DNA of 64,000 nucleotides from MVYY01 sp012517575 (GCA_031629035.1 JAVLUG010000003.1:124001-188000), one strand, 5' to 3'; numbered from the stretch's first letter, positions 18,793 through 28,257 are shown. Notes: generated by a model from the sequence alone, not told the origin. Numbers and translations: made by a program.

Positions 18793-18840
18793 AATTAAAA
18801 ATAATTCCATATTTTTACAGTTGAAAAAAAAGCAATTGCA

Positions 18841-19290
18841 ATGTCCACATTTATTGGAAAATATGAAGCCAAAGCCGACGTAAAAGGCCGCATATTCGTT
18901 CCTTCGGCTTATCGAAAAATCCTGGGAATAGACGACCGGCAACAAATTATTATGCGAAAAGATGCTGAAAATGAATGCATTGTATTCTATCCTGAAAGTA
19001 TTTGGAATCAAAAAGTAGAAAATTTAAAATCGAAGCTGGATGAATGGAATTCTTCCGATCAGCTTTTACTCATGCAGTTTGTGGCAGATGCTGAATGGCT
19101 GGATATTGATGCGCAAGGTCGCGTATTGATTTCAAAAAAACATTTACAGGCTATTGGCGTTGAAAATGCAGAAGTGCTTTTTGTGGGCATGATTGACCGT
19201 TTTGCACTTTGGAGCAAAAGTCGGTACGAGCAAATGCAGCTGCCAGCTGAAAATTTTGCAGCTTTGCTAAAGGAAAAAATGTCAAAATAA
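18841..19290 (+). CDS. mraZ: Transcriptional regulator MraZ
   Basis: This 149-residue protein has two SpoVT-AbrB-like halves. The first carries the MraZ motif DVKGRIFVPSAYR (residues 13-25), the second DAQGRVLIS (about 90-98). The last residues are lysine-rich. MraZ forms a ring that binds repeats in front of the dcw operon and tunes division and wall genes. It is the first gene of the cluster, 13 bp before rsmH, and matching repeats lie in its promoter region. Confidence 0.95.
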   Translation: MSTFIGKYEAKADVKGRIFVPSAYRKILGIDDRQQIIMRKDAENECIVFYPESIWNQKVENLKSKLDEWNSSDQLLLMQFVADAEWLDIDAQGRVLISKKHLQAIGVENAEVLFVGMIDRFALWSKSRYEQMQLPAENFAALLKEKMSK

Positions 19291-19303
19291 TCGTAGAAAC
19301 AAA

Positions 19304-20227
19304 ATGTCCGAAACGGAATATCACATACCCGTAATGCTGAAAGAAACGCTGCAAGGACTGGTCATCAATCCCGACGGGACTTATGTGGATGTAACTTTCG
19401 GCGGTGGCGGACATTCACGCGGCATTCTCAATTTATTAAGCAAAAAAGGAAAACTGGTTGCTTTCGATCAAGACGAAGACGCTTATCAAAATATTTTTGA
19501 TGATAAAAGATTGCTGTTTGTTCACAGCAACTTTTGTTATTTAAAAAATTTTTTGCGTTATCATGGTATTTCTCAAGTAGATGGCATTTTAGCCGATTTG
19601 GGTGTTTCTTCTCATCACTTTGACGAAACCGATCGTGGATTTTCGTTTCGACTTGATGGAGAACTGGATATGCGAATGAACAGAAAAACGGAACTGACGG
19701 CTGCCGCCGTGTTGAATACTTACACCGAAGAGCAGCTGGCCGATGTTTTTTACTATTATGGAGAATTGTCCAATGCGCGAAAAATTGCAGCAACCATAGT
19801 AAAAGCAAGAGATAAAGAGCCTTTTCAAAAAATTCTTCCCTTTGTGGAAATGATGAAACGCTTTTTCCCTCGTCAGAAAGAAAAAAAGGGACTTGCCTGC
19901 GTTTTTCAGGCTTTGCGCATTGAAGTAAACCATGAGTTGGACGCTTTGCAGGAATTTTTGCAGCAAACGCCCGAAGTGCTAAAACCCGGCGGAAGATTGG
20001 CCGTGCTCACTTATCATTCATTGGAAGACCGCATGGTGAAAAATTTTATGAAAACCGGTAACTTTGAAGGAAATTTGAACAAGGATTTTTATGGAAATAT
20101 CATTTCTCCTTTCAAGCTTATAACCAATAAAGCCATTATGCCACAGCCTTCGGAAATTGAAAGAAATCCAAGAGCCAGAAGCGCCAAATTGCGCATTGCG
20201 GAATTCATTGACAAACAAAATGAATGA
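19304..20227 (+). CDS. rsmH: 16S rRNA (cytosine(1402)-N(4))-methyltransferase RsmH
   Basis: This 307-residue protein has the MraW/RsmH pattern: HIPVMLKETLQGL at the start, the SAM-binding YVDVTFGGGGHSRGIL (residues 27-42), FDQDEDA, DGILADLGVSSHHFD, and the C-terminal LTYHSLEDRMVKNFMK. It N4-methylates C1402 in the ribosomal P site. Its place directly after mraZ and before ftsL is the standard dcw order. Confidence 0.96.
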   Translation: MSETEYHIPVMLKETLQGLVINPDGTYVDVTFGGGGHSRGILNLLSKKGKLVAFDQDEDAYQNIFDDKRLLFVHSNFCYLKNFLRYHGISQVDGILADLGVSSHHFDETDRGFSFRLDGELDMRMNRKTELTAAAVLNTYTEEQLADVFYYYGELSNARKIAATIVKARDKEPFQKILPFVEMMKRFFPRQKEKKGLACVFQALRIEVNHELDALQEFLQQTPEVLKPGGRLAVLTYHSLEDRMVKNFMKTGNFEGNLNKDFYGNIISPFKLITNKAIMPQPSEIERNPRARSAKLRIAEFIDKQNE

Positions 20228-20270
20228 GTTTTTGAGCAATAAATAAAAAACTTTAACTTCGAAATACCGA

Positions 20271-20651
20271 ATGAGTTGGTTCAGTAAAATCATAGAAAAT
20301 ATAAAGGGAAGCGAGGATTTTTCGGAACTCAAATCGAGTTCTTTTCGGGATATCCTCAATGGAAATATTTTCACCAAAAGATTTTTTATCAAGCAAATTG
20401 GTCTTTTGATTATGATTGTAGTGCTTTTTATATTTTACATTGGCAACCGCTACGAATACGAATCGGAATTGACATACCAAAACAAATTGAAAAAGGAAGT
20501 ACAGGACAAAAAATATGAATCGTTGAGTATTTCGGCTGAACTAATGCAAGTCAGCCGTCAGTCCAACGTGGAAAAAATGTTAAAAGAAAGAGGAATAGAA
20601 CTGCATGAGCCGGTTTCTCCTTTGGTAGTGTTGAAAGACTCGATACAATAG
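20271..20651 (+). CDS. ftsL: FtsL-like division protein
   Basis: This is a 126-residue, single-span membrane protein: a hydrophilic N-terminus of about 42 residues, one transmembrane helix (IGLLIMIVVLFIFYIGNRY, about 43-61), then a periplasmic coiled-coil-prone segment (about 65-110). It lies between rsmH and ftsI, where FtsL is found in other phyla, and matches the Bacteroidota FtsL-like family in length and layout. The sequence itself is poorly conserved, so the call rests on position and topology. FtsL links the FtsQ/FtsB complex to the FtsWI synthase at the septum. Confidence 0.8.
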   Translation: MSWFSKIIENIKGSEDFSELKSSSFRDILNGNIFTKRFFIKQIGLLIMIVVLFIFYIGNRYEYESELTYQNKLKKEVQDKKYESLSISAELMQVSRQSNVEKMLKERGIELHEPVSPLVVLKDSIQ

Positions 20652-20658
20652 AATTTAT

Positions 20659-22800
20659 ATGGCAGACAAGCATAAAAATATTGTATTTCGCTTTGGCATT
20701 GTTTATGTTTTCATAGTAGTTGCCTTTTTGCTGGTGATTTACAAAATACTTACCATCCAGTTTTTTGAGCGCGAAAATTGGCTGGCTTTGGCGGCAAAGA
20801 ATGTAAAAACCAACATAGAAGTGAAAGCCAACAGAGGAAATATTTTTTCTTCCGATGGACGTTTATTGGCGAGTTCCATTCCGACTTACTATATTTATAT
20901 GGATTTACGGGTGCCGGCGCTGCAAGAGAACAATGGACAACTGTTTCTGGAAAATATTGATTCTTTGTCGCTTTGCTTGTCAAATTTTTTCAAAGACAAA
21001 TCAAAAGCTGAATACAAAAGAGACATTACGGCAGCTTACTACAAAAAATTGGGTGCTTTCCGTATATACCCCAAAAAAATTTCTTATAGTCAACTAAAGG
21101 AATTAAAAACTTTTCCGTTATTTCGTTTGGGAAAAAACAAAAGTGGTTTGATTACCAAAGAACAGTTTAAAAGGGTAAAACCATTTGGATCGCTGGCATC
21201 ACGAACCATTGGAGATATTTATGCCGACGAAACCAAAGGCGGGAAAAACGGTCTTGAACTAAAATTCGACTCCCTCTTAAGAGGAACACCGGGAATAGCC
21301 ACTCGCCAGAAAGTTGCCAATACATGGCAAGAAACGGTACAAGTGGAGCCGATTGATGGAATTGATGTGATTACCACTATAGATGTTGACATTCAGGATA
21401 TTGCCGAAAAAGCGCTGTTGGATAGTTTAAAGTCTTTCGATGCACAGGAAGGCTATGTTGTGGTAATGGAAGTTCAATCGGGAGAAGTAAAAGCCATTGT
21501 CAACATGCAGAAAAATGAAGATGGAACCTATTCCGAAAACCGAAACGGCGCTGTATCAGACATGGTAGAACCGGGCTCCACATTTAAAGTTGTTTCACTG
21601 ATGGCTGCGCTCGACGACGGAAAAGTTAATGTTACCGATTCAATAGATACCGGAAATGGAATTTTTCAGTTTGCTAATGCTTTTATGAAAGATCACAATT
21701 ACAACAGAGGTGGTTTTCATAAAATCACCATAGCTGAAGCAATTCATGCTTCTTCAAACATCGGAATTTCCAGAATGATTGTAAATGCTTATGGCAACAA
21801 TCCCGCAGCATATGTGGATAAACTCTACAAAATGAAAGTGAACGAACCAATGAATTTGGAAATTCCCGGAACAGCTGCCCCAAATATCCGTCATCCACTG
21901 GACAAATCAAAATATTGGTCGAAAACCACTTTGCCGTGGATGTCGATAGGATACGAAACACAAATTCCTCCCATATACACATTGGCCTTTTACAATTCAA
22001 TTGCCAACGACGGAAAATTGATTCGGCCATTTTTTGTGAAGGCCCTAAGCAAAAACGGACAAATTATTAAAACCTTTCAAACCGAAACCATCAACGAACA
22101 AATATGTAAACCCTCAGTGTTGGAAACCATTCGAGAAACACTGTTGGGTGTAGTAGAAGGAAGATTGGGAACAGCTAAAAACGTACATTCCAAATACGTT
22201 CGGATAGCAGGCAAAACAGGAACGGCACAAATTTCAAAAGGAGCGCTGGGATATCGTTCAGGCGGCAAATCTCATCAGGTTTCTTTCTGCGGTTATTTCC
22301 CGGCTGAACATCCTCTTTACACTTGTATTGTCGTCATTCGTGAACCGAGAATTGGGTATCCTTCTGGTGGAAAAATGAGTGGTTCGGTATTCAAGGATAT
22401 CGCTGAAAGAATCATGTTTTTGAGATCCACATTAAAACCCGAATATTTTCAACCGGATACTTTACGAAAAGTTCCAAAAATACCTTACGTTTTATGGGGA
22501 AGTTTTAGCGATTTGGAAAAAGTTACGTCTGAAATGCGATTGCCTATTTCGGGAACGGCCGGAAGTTTTGTCAGCGTTTTGCCCAACGAAGGAAATAATT
22601 ATATAGAAATTTCAAAAAAGACCATATACCGTCAGTTGATGCCCGATTTTAAAGGGTTGGGAGCAAAAGATGCTGTTTTCCTGGCCGAAAAGTTAGGTTT
22701 AAGAGTCATGATAAGTGGTCGCGGTAAATTGGCTTCGCAAAGCATAAGACCCGGAACAATAATAAGGAAAGGACAAATTCTTTCTCTCTATTTTCAGTAA
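20659..22800 (+). CDS. ftsI: Septal penicillin-binding protein (FtsI/PBP3 class) with C-terminal PASTA domain
   Basis: This 713-residue class B transpeptidase has an N-terminal membrane anchor (about residues 12-31), the PBP dimerisation domain with KANRGNIFSSDGRLLASS (56-73), and the transpeptidase domain. Active-site motifs are Ser307 in EPGSTFK, SSN in IHASSNIGI, and KTG in IAGKTGTAQ. A single PASTA domain (from about residue 656, MPDFKGLGAKDAVFLAEKLG) ends the protein. PASTA is absent from E. coli FtsI but common in SpoVD-like and Bacteroidota versions. It crosslinks septal peptidoglycan with FtsW. The gene starts 7 bp after ftsL. Confidence 0.95.
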   Translation: MADKHKNIVFRFGIVYVFIVVAFLLVIYKILTIQFFERENWLALAAKNVKTNIEVKANRGNIFSSDGRLLASSIPTYYIYMDLRVPALQENNGQLFLENIDSLSLCLSNFFKDKSKAEYKRDITAAYYKKLGAFRIYPKKISYSQLKELKTFPLFRLGKNKSGLITKEQFKRVKPFGSLASRTIGDIYADETKGGKNGLELKFDSLLRGTPGIATRQKVANTWQETVQVEPIDGIDVITTIDVDIQDIAEKALLDSLKSFDAQEGYVVVMEVQSGEVKAIVNMQKNEDGTYSENRNGAVSDMVEPGSTFKVVSLMAALDDGKVNVTDSIDTGNGIFQFANAFMKDHNYNRGGFHKITIAEAIHASSNIGISRMIVNAYGNNPAAYVDKLYKMKVNEPMNLEIPGTAAPNIRHPLDKSKYWSKTTLPWMSIGYETQIPPIYTLAFYNSIANDGKLIRPFFVKALSKNGQIIKTFQTETINEQICKPSVLETIRETLLGVVEGRLGTAKNVHSKYVRIAGKTGTAQISKGALGYRSGGKSHQVSFCGYFPAEHPLYTCIVVIREPRIGYPSGGKMSGSVFKDIAERIMFLRSTLKPEYFQPDTLRKVPKIPYVLWGSFSDLEKVTSEMRLPISGTAGSFVSVLPNEGNNYIEISKKTIYRQLMPDFKGLGAKDAVFLAEKLGLRVMISGRGKLASQSIRPGTIIRKGQILSLYFQ

Positions 22801-22821
22801 AATATTAAAAAACAAAAAATC

Positions 22822-24267
22822 ATGATTTTAAAAGTTGCTTTAGAAAAAATTTCCCCACTCGATATCATTGGAAATACTGAAATAGAAATTTCCGGTGTTC
22901 AGTCCGATTCCAGAAAAGTGGTAAAGGGAAATATTTTTGTTGCTACGCGTGGTACCAATGTCGATGGACACAATTACATTACTGCGGCCATTGAGAAAGG
23001 AGCTGCTGCCATTGTGTGTGAAACTTTGCCTGAATCTGCACAACCGGGAATTACTTTTATTCGTGTAGAAAACAGCTTGGAGGCGTTAGGACTTTTAGCT
23101 TGCTCCTGGTTCGCCAATCCTTCAGAAAAGCTGACTTTGGTGGGCGTTACCGGCACCAACGGGAAAACCACCATAGCCACCTTGCTCTATCAGATGTTTC
23201 GTCAGCTTGGATATAAAGCCGGTCTCCTGTCCACTGTTCGGAATTACGTGGTTGATGAGCCTGTGGAAGCTACCCACACCACGCCCGACCCGTTAGAATT
23301 GAATGGTTTACTGTCGAAAATGGTCGAAGCAGGATGTCAATATGCCTTTATGGAAGTCAGTTCCCACGCCATCGATCAACGTCGGATTGCCGGTTTACAT
23401 TTCAAAGGTGGAATTTTCACCAACATTACCCGTGATCATCTCGATTACCATTTGACTTTTGAAAATTACCTGAAAGCAAAGAAAAGATTTTTTGACGATT
23501 TGACTGAAGATGCTTTTGCACTGACCAATTTGGATGATAAAAACGGAACCGTCATGTTGCAAAACACCAAAGCAAAAAAATATACTTATTCACTCCGTTC
23601 GATGGCCGATTTCAAAACCCGTATTCTGGAACAAGGTTTTGATGGAATGCTGTTGGAAATGAACGGTAAACAGGTACACGTCTCGTTTGTCGGAAAGTTC
23701 AATGCCAGCAATCTGACAGCGGTTTTTGGAGCGGCCGTACTGTTGGGAGAAGAAGAAACAGAAGTTTTAAGAATTTTAAGTTTGCTGCATCCCGTTTCGG
23801 GGCGATTGGAAACACTTCATGCGCCGGCAGGATATACAGTAATTGTGGATTATGCTCACACACCCGATGCTTTAAATAATGTCATCAGCACCATCAATCA
23901 GGTTTTGCAAAACAAAGGGCGGTTGATTACGGTAGTAGGTTGCGGTGGAAATCGAGACAAAGGAAAACGTCCATTAATGGCAAAAGAAGCCGTAAGCGGC
24001 AGCTGGAAAGCCATTCTGACTTCCGACAACCCACGTTTTGAAGATCCAATGGATATACTGAATGATATGCTCGCCGGATTGACGGATGAAGAAAGAAAAA
24101 CAAGCCTGGTGATTCCCGACCGTCGACAAGCTATTCATACTGCCTGTTCGCTTGCTCAACCCGGCGATGTGGTGCTGGTAGCAGGAAAAGGGCACGAAGA
24201 CTATCAGATTATTCAGGGCGAAAAACATCATTTTGATGATCGGGAAGTAGTAAAAGAATGTTTTTAA
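22822..24267 (+). CDS. murE: UDP-N-acetylmuramoyl-tripeptide synthetase MurE (meso-diaminopimelate type)
   Basis: This 481-residue Mur ligase has three domains: the N-terminal UDP-binding domain (SGVQSDSRKVVKGNIFVA), the ATP site GVTGTNGKTT (108-117), and the C-terminal domain with VDYAHTPDALNNV and TSDNPRFEDP. The DNPR motif is the mark of enzymes that add meso-DAP rather than lysine, so the wall is probably DAP-type. The reaction is cytoplasmic: UDP-MurNAc-Ala-Glu plus meso-DAP plus ATP. It starts 21 bp after ftsI. Confidence 0.96.
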   Translation: MILKVALEKISPLDIIGNTEIEISGVQSDSRKVVKGNIFVATRGTNVDGHNYITAAIEKGAAAIVCETLPESAQPGITFIRVENSLEALGLLACSWFANPSEKLTLVGVTGTNGKTTIATLLYQMFRQLGYKAGLLSTVRNYVVDEPVEATHTTPDPLELNGLLSKMVEAGCQYAFMEVSSHAIDQRRIAGLHFKGGIFTNITRDHLDYHLTFENYLKAKKRFFDDLTEDAFALTNLDDKNGTVMLQNTKAKKYTYSLRSMADFKTRILEQGFDGMLLEMNGKQVHVSFVGKFNASNLTAVFGAAVLLGEEETEVLRILSLLHPVSGRLETLHAPAGYTVIVDYAHTPDALNNVISTINQVLQNKGRLITVVGCGGNRDKGKRPLMAKEAVSGSWKAILTSDNPRFEDPMDILNDMLAGLTDEERKTSLVIPDRRQAIHTACSLAQPGDVVLVAGKGHEDYQIIQGEKHHFDDREVVKECF

Positions 24268-24314
24268 AGTTTTTTAGCTGATTACGAAAGAAAAAATTTC
24301 AAATTACTAATGAA

Positions 24315-24343
24315 GACTTTCCTGTTCTAAGAACAGAGAAGTC
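24315..24343 (+). promoter_or_regulatory. Intercistronic hairpin between murE and mraY
   Basis: GACTTTC-CTGTTC and GAACAG-AGAAGTC pair around a TAA loop (12 pairs including one G-U, with one mismatch). It sits in the 93-bp gap between two genes of the same cluster. The downstream side is A-rich (GAAAAAAAGGAACGG) rather than T-rich, so a processing or translation-control element fits better than a terminator. Confidence 0.45.
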
Positions 24344-24360
24344 GAAAAAAAGGAACGGAC

Positions 24361-25623
24361 ATGTTTTATCATTTATTTCGCTATTTGGACAGGTTTTATG
24401 ATATCCCCGGAGCAGGAATGTTTAATTACATTTCTTTTAAAACGGGGTTGTCCTTTATTTTTGCTTTATTGCTTTCCACACTTTTTGGTCGTAGAATCAT
24501 AAATTTTCTGCAAAAAAAACAAATTGGCGAAACAATCCGCGATTTGGGTTTGGAAGGACAACTTTCTAAAAAAGGAACGCCCACCATGGGTGGAATTATC
24601 ATTATCAACGCTATACTTATTCCGACTTTACTGTTTGCCGACCTGACCAACATTTATATTATTTTGATGCTCATTACAACTGTTTGGATGGGGGCAATTG
24701 GTTTCTTAGATGATTACATAAAAGTTTTTCTCAAAAACAAGGAAGGGCTGAGCGGCAAAGCCAAAATAGTAGGTCAGGTTGGTTTAGGACTGATAGTTGG
24801 ATTGGTGATGTATCTGAGTCCTGACGTGGTAATGCGCGAAAACACCGAAATAAGAGGAGAATTGCGGGTAGAAGATGTTGTATATTCAAAAAAAGATATC
24901 AAAGCCACACGAACTACCATTCCCTTTGTAAAAAACAATGACCTCGATTATGCCGATGCTTTTAAAAGTGCAGGGAAAAATGCACAAAAATATGGTTGGA
25001 TTCTGTTTGTGCTGGTTGCCATTTTCATTGTTACGGCAGTATCAAACGGCGCAAATCTGACAGATGGACTTGATGGACTTTCAGCCGGTTCGTCGGCAAT
25101 TATGGGAGGAGCGCTCGGAGTACTTGCTTACTTGTCGGGCAACATCAACTATTCCGGTTATCTAAACATCATGTATATTCCCGGAACCGGAGAATTGCTG
25201 GTCTTTGCGGGCGCTTTTCTGGGCGCCACAATCGGGTTCCTCTGGTACAATTCATTCCCGGCACAGGTTTTTATGGGCGACACGGGGAGTTTGACTTTGG
25301 GAGGAATTATCGCTGTTTTTGCCATTGCCATCAGAAAAGAGCTGTTGCTGCCCATTTTATGCGGTGTATTTTTAGCCGAAAGTCTTTCAGTAATCTGTCA
25401 GGTAAGCTACTTTAAATATACCAAAAAAAGATACGGAACAGGCAAAAGAATTTTTAAAATGACACCTTTGCATCATCATTTTCAGAAGCCCGGAAATGCA
25501 GGAATAGAAGCTTTGATTCAACGTCCGTTGCAAGCAGTTCCTGAGCCAAAAATTGTAGTGAGATTCTGGATTGTGAGTATAATTTTGGCCGCATTGACCA
25601 TTATAACATTAAAAATCAGATAA
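24361..25623 (+). CDS. mraY: Phospho-N-acetylmuramoyl-pentapeptide-transferase MraY
   Basis: This 420-residue polytopic membrane enzyme makes lipid I from UDP-MurNAc-pentapeptide and undecaprenyl phosphate. Family motifs include KKGTPTMGGIIII, FLDDYIKVFLKNKEGLSGKAK, NLTDGLDGLSAGSSA (catalytic Asp region), WYNSFPAQVFMGDTGSLTLGG and MTPLHHHFQ. It is about 60 residues longer than the E. coli protein because of an insertion after residue 150 (about 155-205, PDVVMRENTEIRG to DYADAFKSAG), which I recall as usual in Bacteroidota MraY. Confidence 0.97.
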   Translation: MFYHLFRYLDRFYDIPGAGMFNYISFKTGLSFIFALLLSTLFGRRIINFLQKKQIGETIRDLGLEGQLSKKGTPTMGGIIIINAILIPTLLFADLTNIYIILMLITTVWMGAIGFLDDYIKVFLKNKEGLSGKAKIVGQVGLGLIVGLVMYLSPDVVMRENTEIRGELRVEDVVYSKKDIKATRTTIPFVKNNDLDYADAFKSAGKNAQKYGWILFVLVAIFIVTAVSNGANLTDGLDGLSAGSSAIMGGALGVLAYLSGNINYSGYLNIMYIPGTGELLVFAGAFLGATIGFLWYNSFPAQVFMGDTGSLTLGGIIAVFAIAIRKELLLPILCGVFLAESLSVICQVSYFKYTKKRYGTGKRIFKMTPLHHHFQKPGNAGIEALIQRPLQAVPEPKIVVRFWIVSIILAALTIITLKIR

Positions 25624-25664
25624 TTTCATTGAAAGAAATAAAAATTAATTTTACAAAAAAAGAT

Positions 25665-26999
25665 ATGAAACGAATTGTTGTACTTGGAGCGGGGGAAAGT
25701 GGCGCCGGAGCAGCCGTACTGGCAAAACAGCAAGGGTTGGATGTGTTTGTATCGGACTTGTCCGAAATAAAAGAAAATTATAAAGAACTGCTCAATCAGT
25801 ATCAAATAGAATGGGAAGAAAAGCAACATACCGAAACGATAATTTTGAATGCCCATGAAGTGATTAAAAGTCCCGGTATTCCGGATAAAGCACCGATTAT
25901 CAAAAAAATAAAGGAAAAAGGTATTCCCATTATTTCCGAAATAGAATTTGCAGGCCGATTCACAAAAGCCAAAATGATTTGCATTACCGGCAGCAACGGG
26001 AAAACAACTACCACCATGCTGATTTATCATATTTTAAAAAATGCCGGCTACAATGTAGGTCTGGCAGGTAATGTAGGACAAAGTCTTGCCTATCAGGTAG
26101 CAACATCTTTCCGCGATTATTATGTTGTAGAAATCAGCAGTTTTCAATTGGACGGAATGTATGACTTTAAAGCGGATGTGGCAATTTTGTTGAATATAAC
26201 GCCGGATCATTTAGACCGATATGAATACAATTTTCAAAATTATGTTAATTCAAAATTTCGTATCACCCAAAATCAAACTTCTGAAGATTTTTTTATTTTT
26301 TGGGACGATGACCCTGTCATTCAATCAGAAATAGCAAAACGCAATATATTCGCTACACAGTATCCTTTTTCCCTGAAAAAGAAAGAACACTGTAAAGCTT
26401 ATGTCGAAAATAACAACCTGATTATCGAAACTTCTAACAATCCATTGATTATGCCGGTAAAAGAATTGTCACTAAAAGGAATACACAATACTTACAACAT
26501 GATGGCTGCGGGACTGGCAGCATCGGCTGTAAATGTCAAAAAAGAATTTATTCGCCAGTCGTTACAGGATTTTCAAGGCGTGGAGCATCGTCTCGAATAC
26601 GTAGCAACAGTGAGAAACGTAACTTTTATCAACGACTCGAAAGCCACCAACGTAAATTCATGCTGGTATGCTTTGGAAAGCATGAAAACGCCGGTTATTC
26701 TAATTTTAGGCGGTACGGACAAAGGCAACGATTACTCCGAAATTGAAAGTCTGGTAAAAGAAAAAGTCAAAGGACTGGTATTTTTAGGAGTGGACAACAC
26801 GCCTTTGCATCGTTTTTTTGATGGGAAGATAGATAAAATCGTTGATGTTCGTTCAATGGAAGATGCCGTAAAAGCAGCTTATTCGATGGCAGAAGCAGGT
26901 GATACCGTTTTGCTCTCGCCATGTTGCGCCAGCTTTGATTTGTTTCAGAACTACGAAGATAGAGGAAAGCAGTTCAAAGCTTGCGTTAGGAATCTGTAA
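25665..26999 (+). CDS. murD: UDP-N-acetylmuramoylalanine--D-glutamate ligase MurD
   Basis: I place the start at ATG 25665 (MKRIVVLGAGESGAGAAVLA), giving 444 residues. The open frame continues to a TTG at 25629, but those 12 residues do not resemble MurD. Motifs: the Rossmann-like N-terminus, ATP loop CITGSNGKTTTT, EISSFQLD, ITPDHLDRY, FINDSKATN and GGTDKGNDY, and LLSPCCASFDLFQNYEDRG at the end. It adds D-glutamate to UDP-MurNAc-Ala in the cytoplasm. The gene is 41 bp after mraY. Confidence 0.95.
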   Translation: MKRIVVLGAGESGAGAAVLAKQQGLDVFVSDLSEIKENYKELLNQYQIEWEEKQHTETIILNAHEVIKSPGIPDKAPIIKKIKEKGIPIISEIEFAGRFTKAKMICITGSNGKTTTTMLIYHILKNAGYNVGLAGNVGQSLAYQVATSFRDYYVVEISSFQLDGMYDFKADVAILLNITPDHLDRYEYNFQNYVNSKFRITQNQTSEDFFIFWDDDPVIQSEIAKRNIFATQYPFSLKKKEHCKAYVENNNLIIETSNNPLIMPVKELSLKGIHNTYNMMAAGLAASAVNVKKEFIRQSLQDFQGVEHRLEYVATVRNVTFINDSKATNVNSCWYALESMKTPVILILGGTDKGNDYSEIESLVKEKVKGLVFLGVDNTPLHRFFDGKIDKIVDVRSMEDAVKAAYSMAEAGDTVLLSPCCASFDLFQNYEDRGKQFKACVRNL

Positions 27000-27024
27000 T
27001 TTTTTACGAATTTAAGCGAAAAAA

Positions 27025-28257
27025 ATGGAAAATTTTCTGAAGAAATATTTAAAAGGAAATGCAACAATCTGGATTGTGTTCATTTTGTTGTGCATGGTTT
27101 CCATTCTTGAAATGTACAGCGCATCCAGCACTCTGGCATTCAAATCTTCCAACACGGCCGTGCCCATTTTGCGTCATGCAGAGTTTCTGCTTTTCGGCGT
27201 TATTTTGGCATTTCTTGTCCATCTGATTCCATACAAATATATTCGGTTACTGGCTTATTTGGGACTGTTTTTGTCGTTCATACTCCTGATTCTGGTTTAT
27301 TTCAAAGGTCAATCGGCAAACGACGCAACACGATGGTATGAAATTGGCGGATTCCAATTTCAACCTTCAGAGTTGGCAAAACTTTCGGTCATTATTGTAG
27401 CGGCAGATTTTATGTCGCGCATAAAAAATGAAGCAGAGGACGAAAAGAAATATTTCCGCTATATCATTATCGTTTTGGCTGCTATATGTCCTTTGATTCT
27501 ATTTGAAAATTTTTCTACTGCCATGCTTCTATTTGGCGTAGTGTTCATTATGATGTTTATTGGAGGCATTTCCATAAAAAAATTAGGCTTACTACTGCTT
27601 GCAATTTCTCTGCTTGTGGTGGGTGGCTACGCGATGACCAAAAAAATTCCGGAAAAATCTATGCCCAAAATATTTGATCGCGCTTATACATGGTCGGCAC
27701 GTTTCGACCGATACTTCGAAGAAAAAAAACAGGAAGAAAACAAATATGTCATTACGGACGAAAATCGACAGGTGCAACACGGAAGAATAGCTATTGCCCG
27801 GGGCGGGATGATGGGCGTAATGCCCGGCAACAGTGTAGAAAGGGATTATCTGCCTCAAGCTTATTCCGATTTTATTTACGCCATTATTGTCGAAGAAATG
27901 GGATTGGTTGGCGGCGTAATAATCATTTTGTTTTATTTAGTTCTGCTTTACAGAGCCGGCCGCATAGCAGTAAAAAGCCAAACCGCATTTCCTGCGTTGC
28001 TGGTCATTGGACTTTCGCTGATGATAGTGATGCAAGCTTTTGTCAGCATGGCTGTAGCCACCAGTTTGGGCCCAGTTACCGGTCAACCTTTGCCGTTGAT
28101 TAGCAGAGGTGGAACTTCCATAATAATTACCTGCATCTATTTTGGAATTATTTTGGGCGTAACCCGACAACTGAAAGGGGAACAACAATTCGACGAAGAA
28201 AAACCCGAAGAACAGGAGCACAATTTCCCCGTTGTGGATTTGAATGAATTATCCTAA
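27025..28257 (+). CDS. ftsW: Septal peptidoglycan glycosyltransferase FtsW
   Basis: This 410-residue SEDS protein has about ten membrane helices. Family motifs include NDATRWYEIGGFQFQPSELAKL (about 98-119), the catalytic-loop region YFEEKKQEENKYV to QVQHGRIAIARGGMMG, PQAYSDFIYAIIVEEMG, and the end PVTGQPLPLISRGGTS. It polymerises lipid II at the septum with FtsI. The C-terminal tail (about 390-410) is acidic. It starts 25 bp after murD. Confidence 0.96.
   Translation: MENFLKKYLKGNATIWIVFILLCMVSILEMYSASSTLAFKSSNTAVPILRHAEFLLFGVILAFLVHLIPYKYIRLLAYLGLFLSFILLILVYFKGQSANDATRWYEIGGFQFQPSELAKLSVIIVAADFMSRIKNEAEDEKKYFRYIIIVLAAICPLILFENFSTAMLLFGVVFIMMFIGGISIKKLGLLLLAISLLVVGGYAMTKKIPEKSMPKIFDRAYTWSARFDRYFEEKKQEENKYVITDENRQVQHGRIAIARGGMMGVMPGNSVERDYLPQAYSDFIYAIIVEEMGLVGGVIIILFYLVLLYRAGRIAVKSQTAFPALLVIGLSLMIVMQAFVSMAVATSLGPVTGQPLPLISRGGTSIIITCIYFGIILGVTRQLKGEQQFDEEKPEEQEHNFPVVDLNELS

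Larger units (their letters stand above)
18505..18840. other. Divergent intergenic region upstream of the dcw cluster
   Basis: This 336-bp AT-rich stretch lies between the acyltransferase and mraZ. On the minus strand TACTTTTG (reverse of 18531-18538) fits the -7 consensus for the acyltransferase gene. On the plus side the main feature is a pair of TGTGGGG repeats before mraZ. I see no coding frame with protein-like content. Confidence 0.6.

Noticed and set aside
25629..25664. TTG start extending MurD by 12 residues
   Set aside because: The ATG at 25665 begins exactly with the MurD N-terminal strand (MKRIVVLGAGESG), and the extra residues do not resemble the family.
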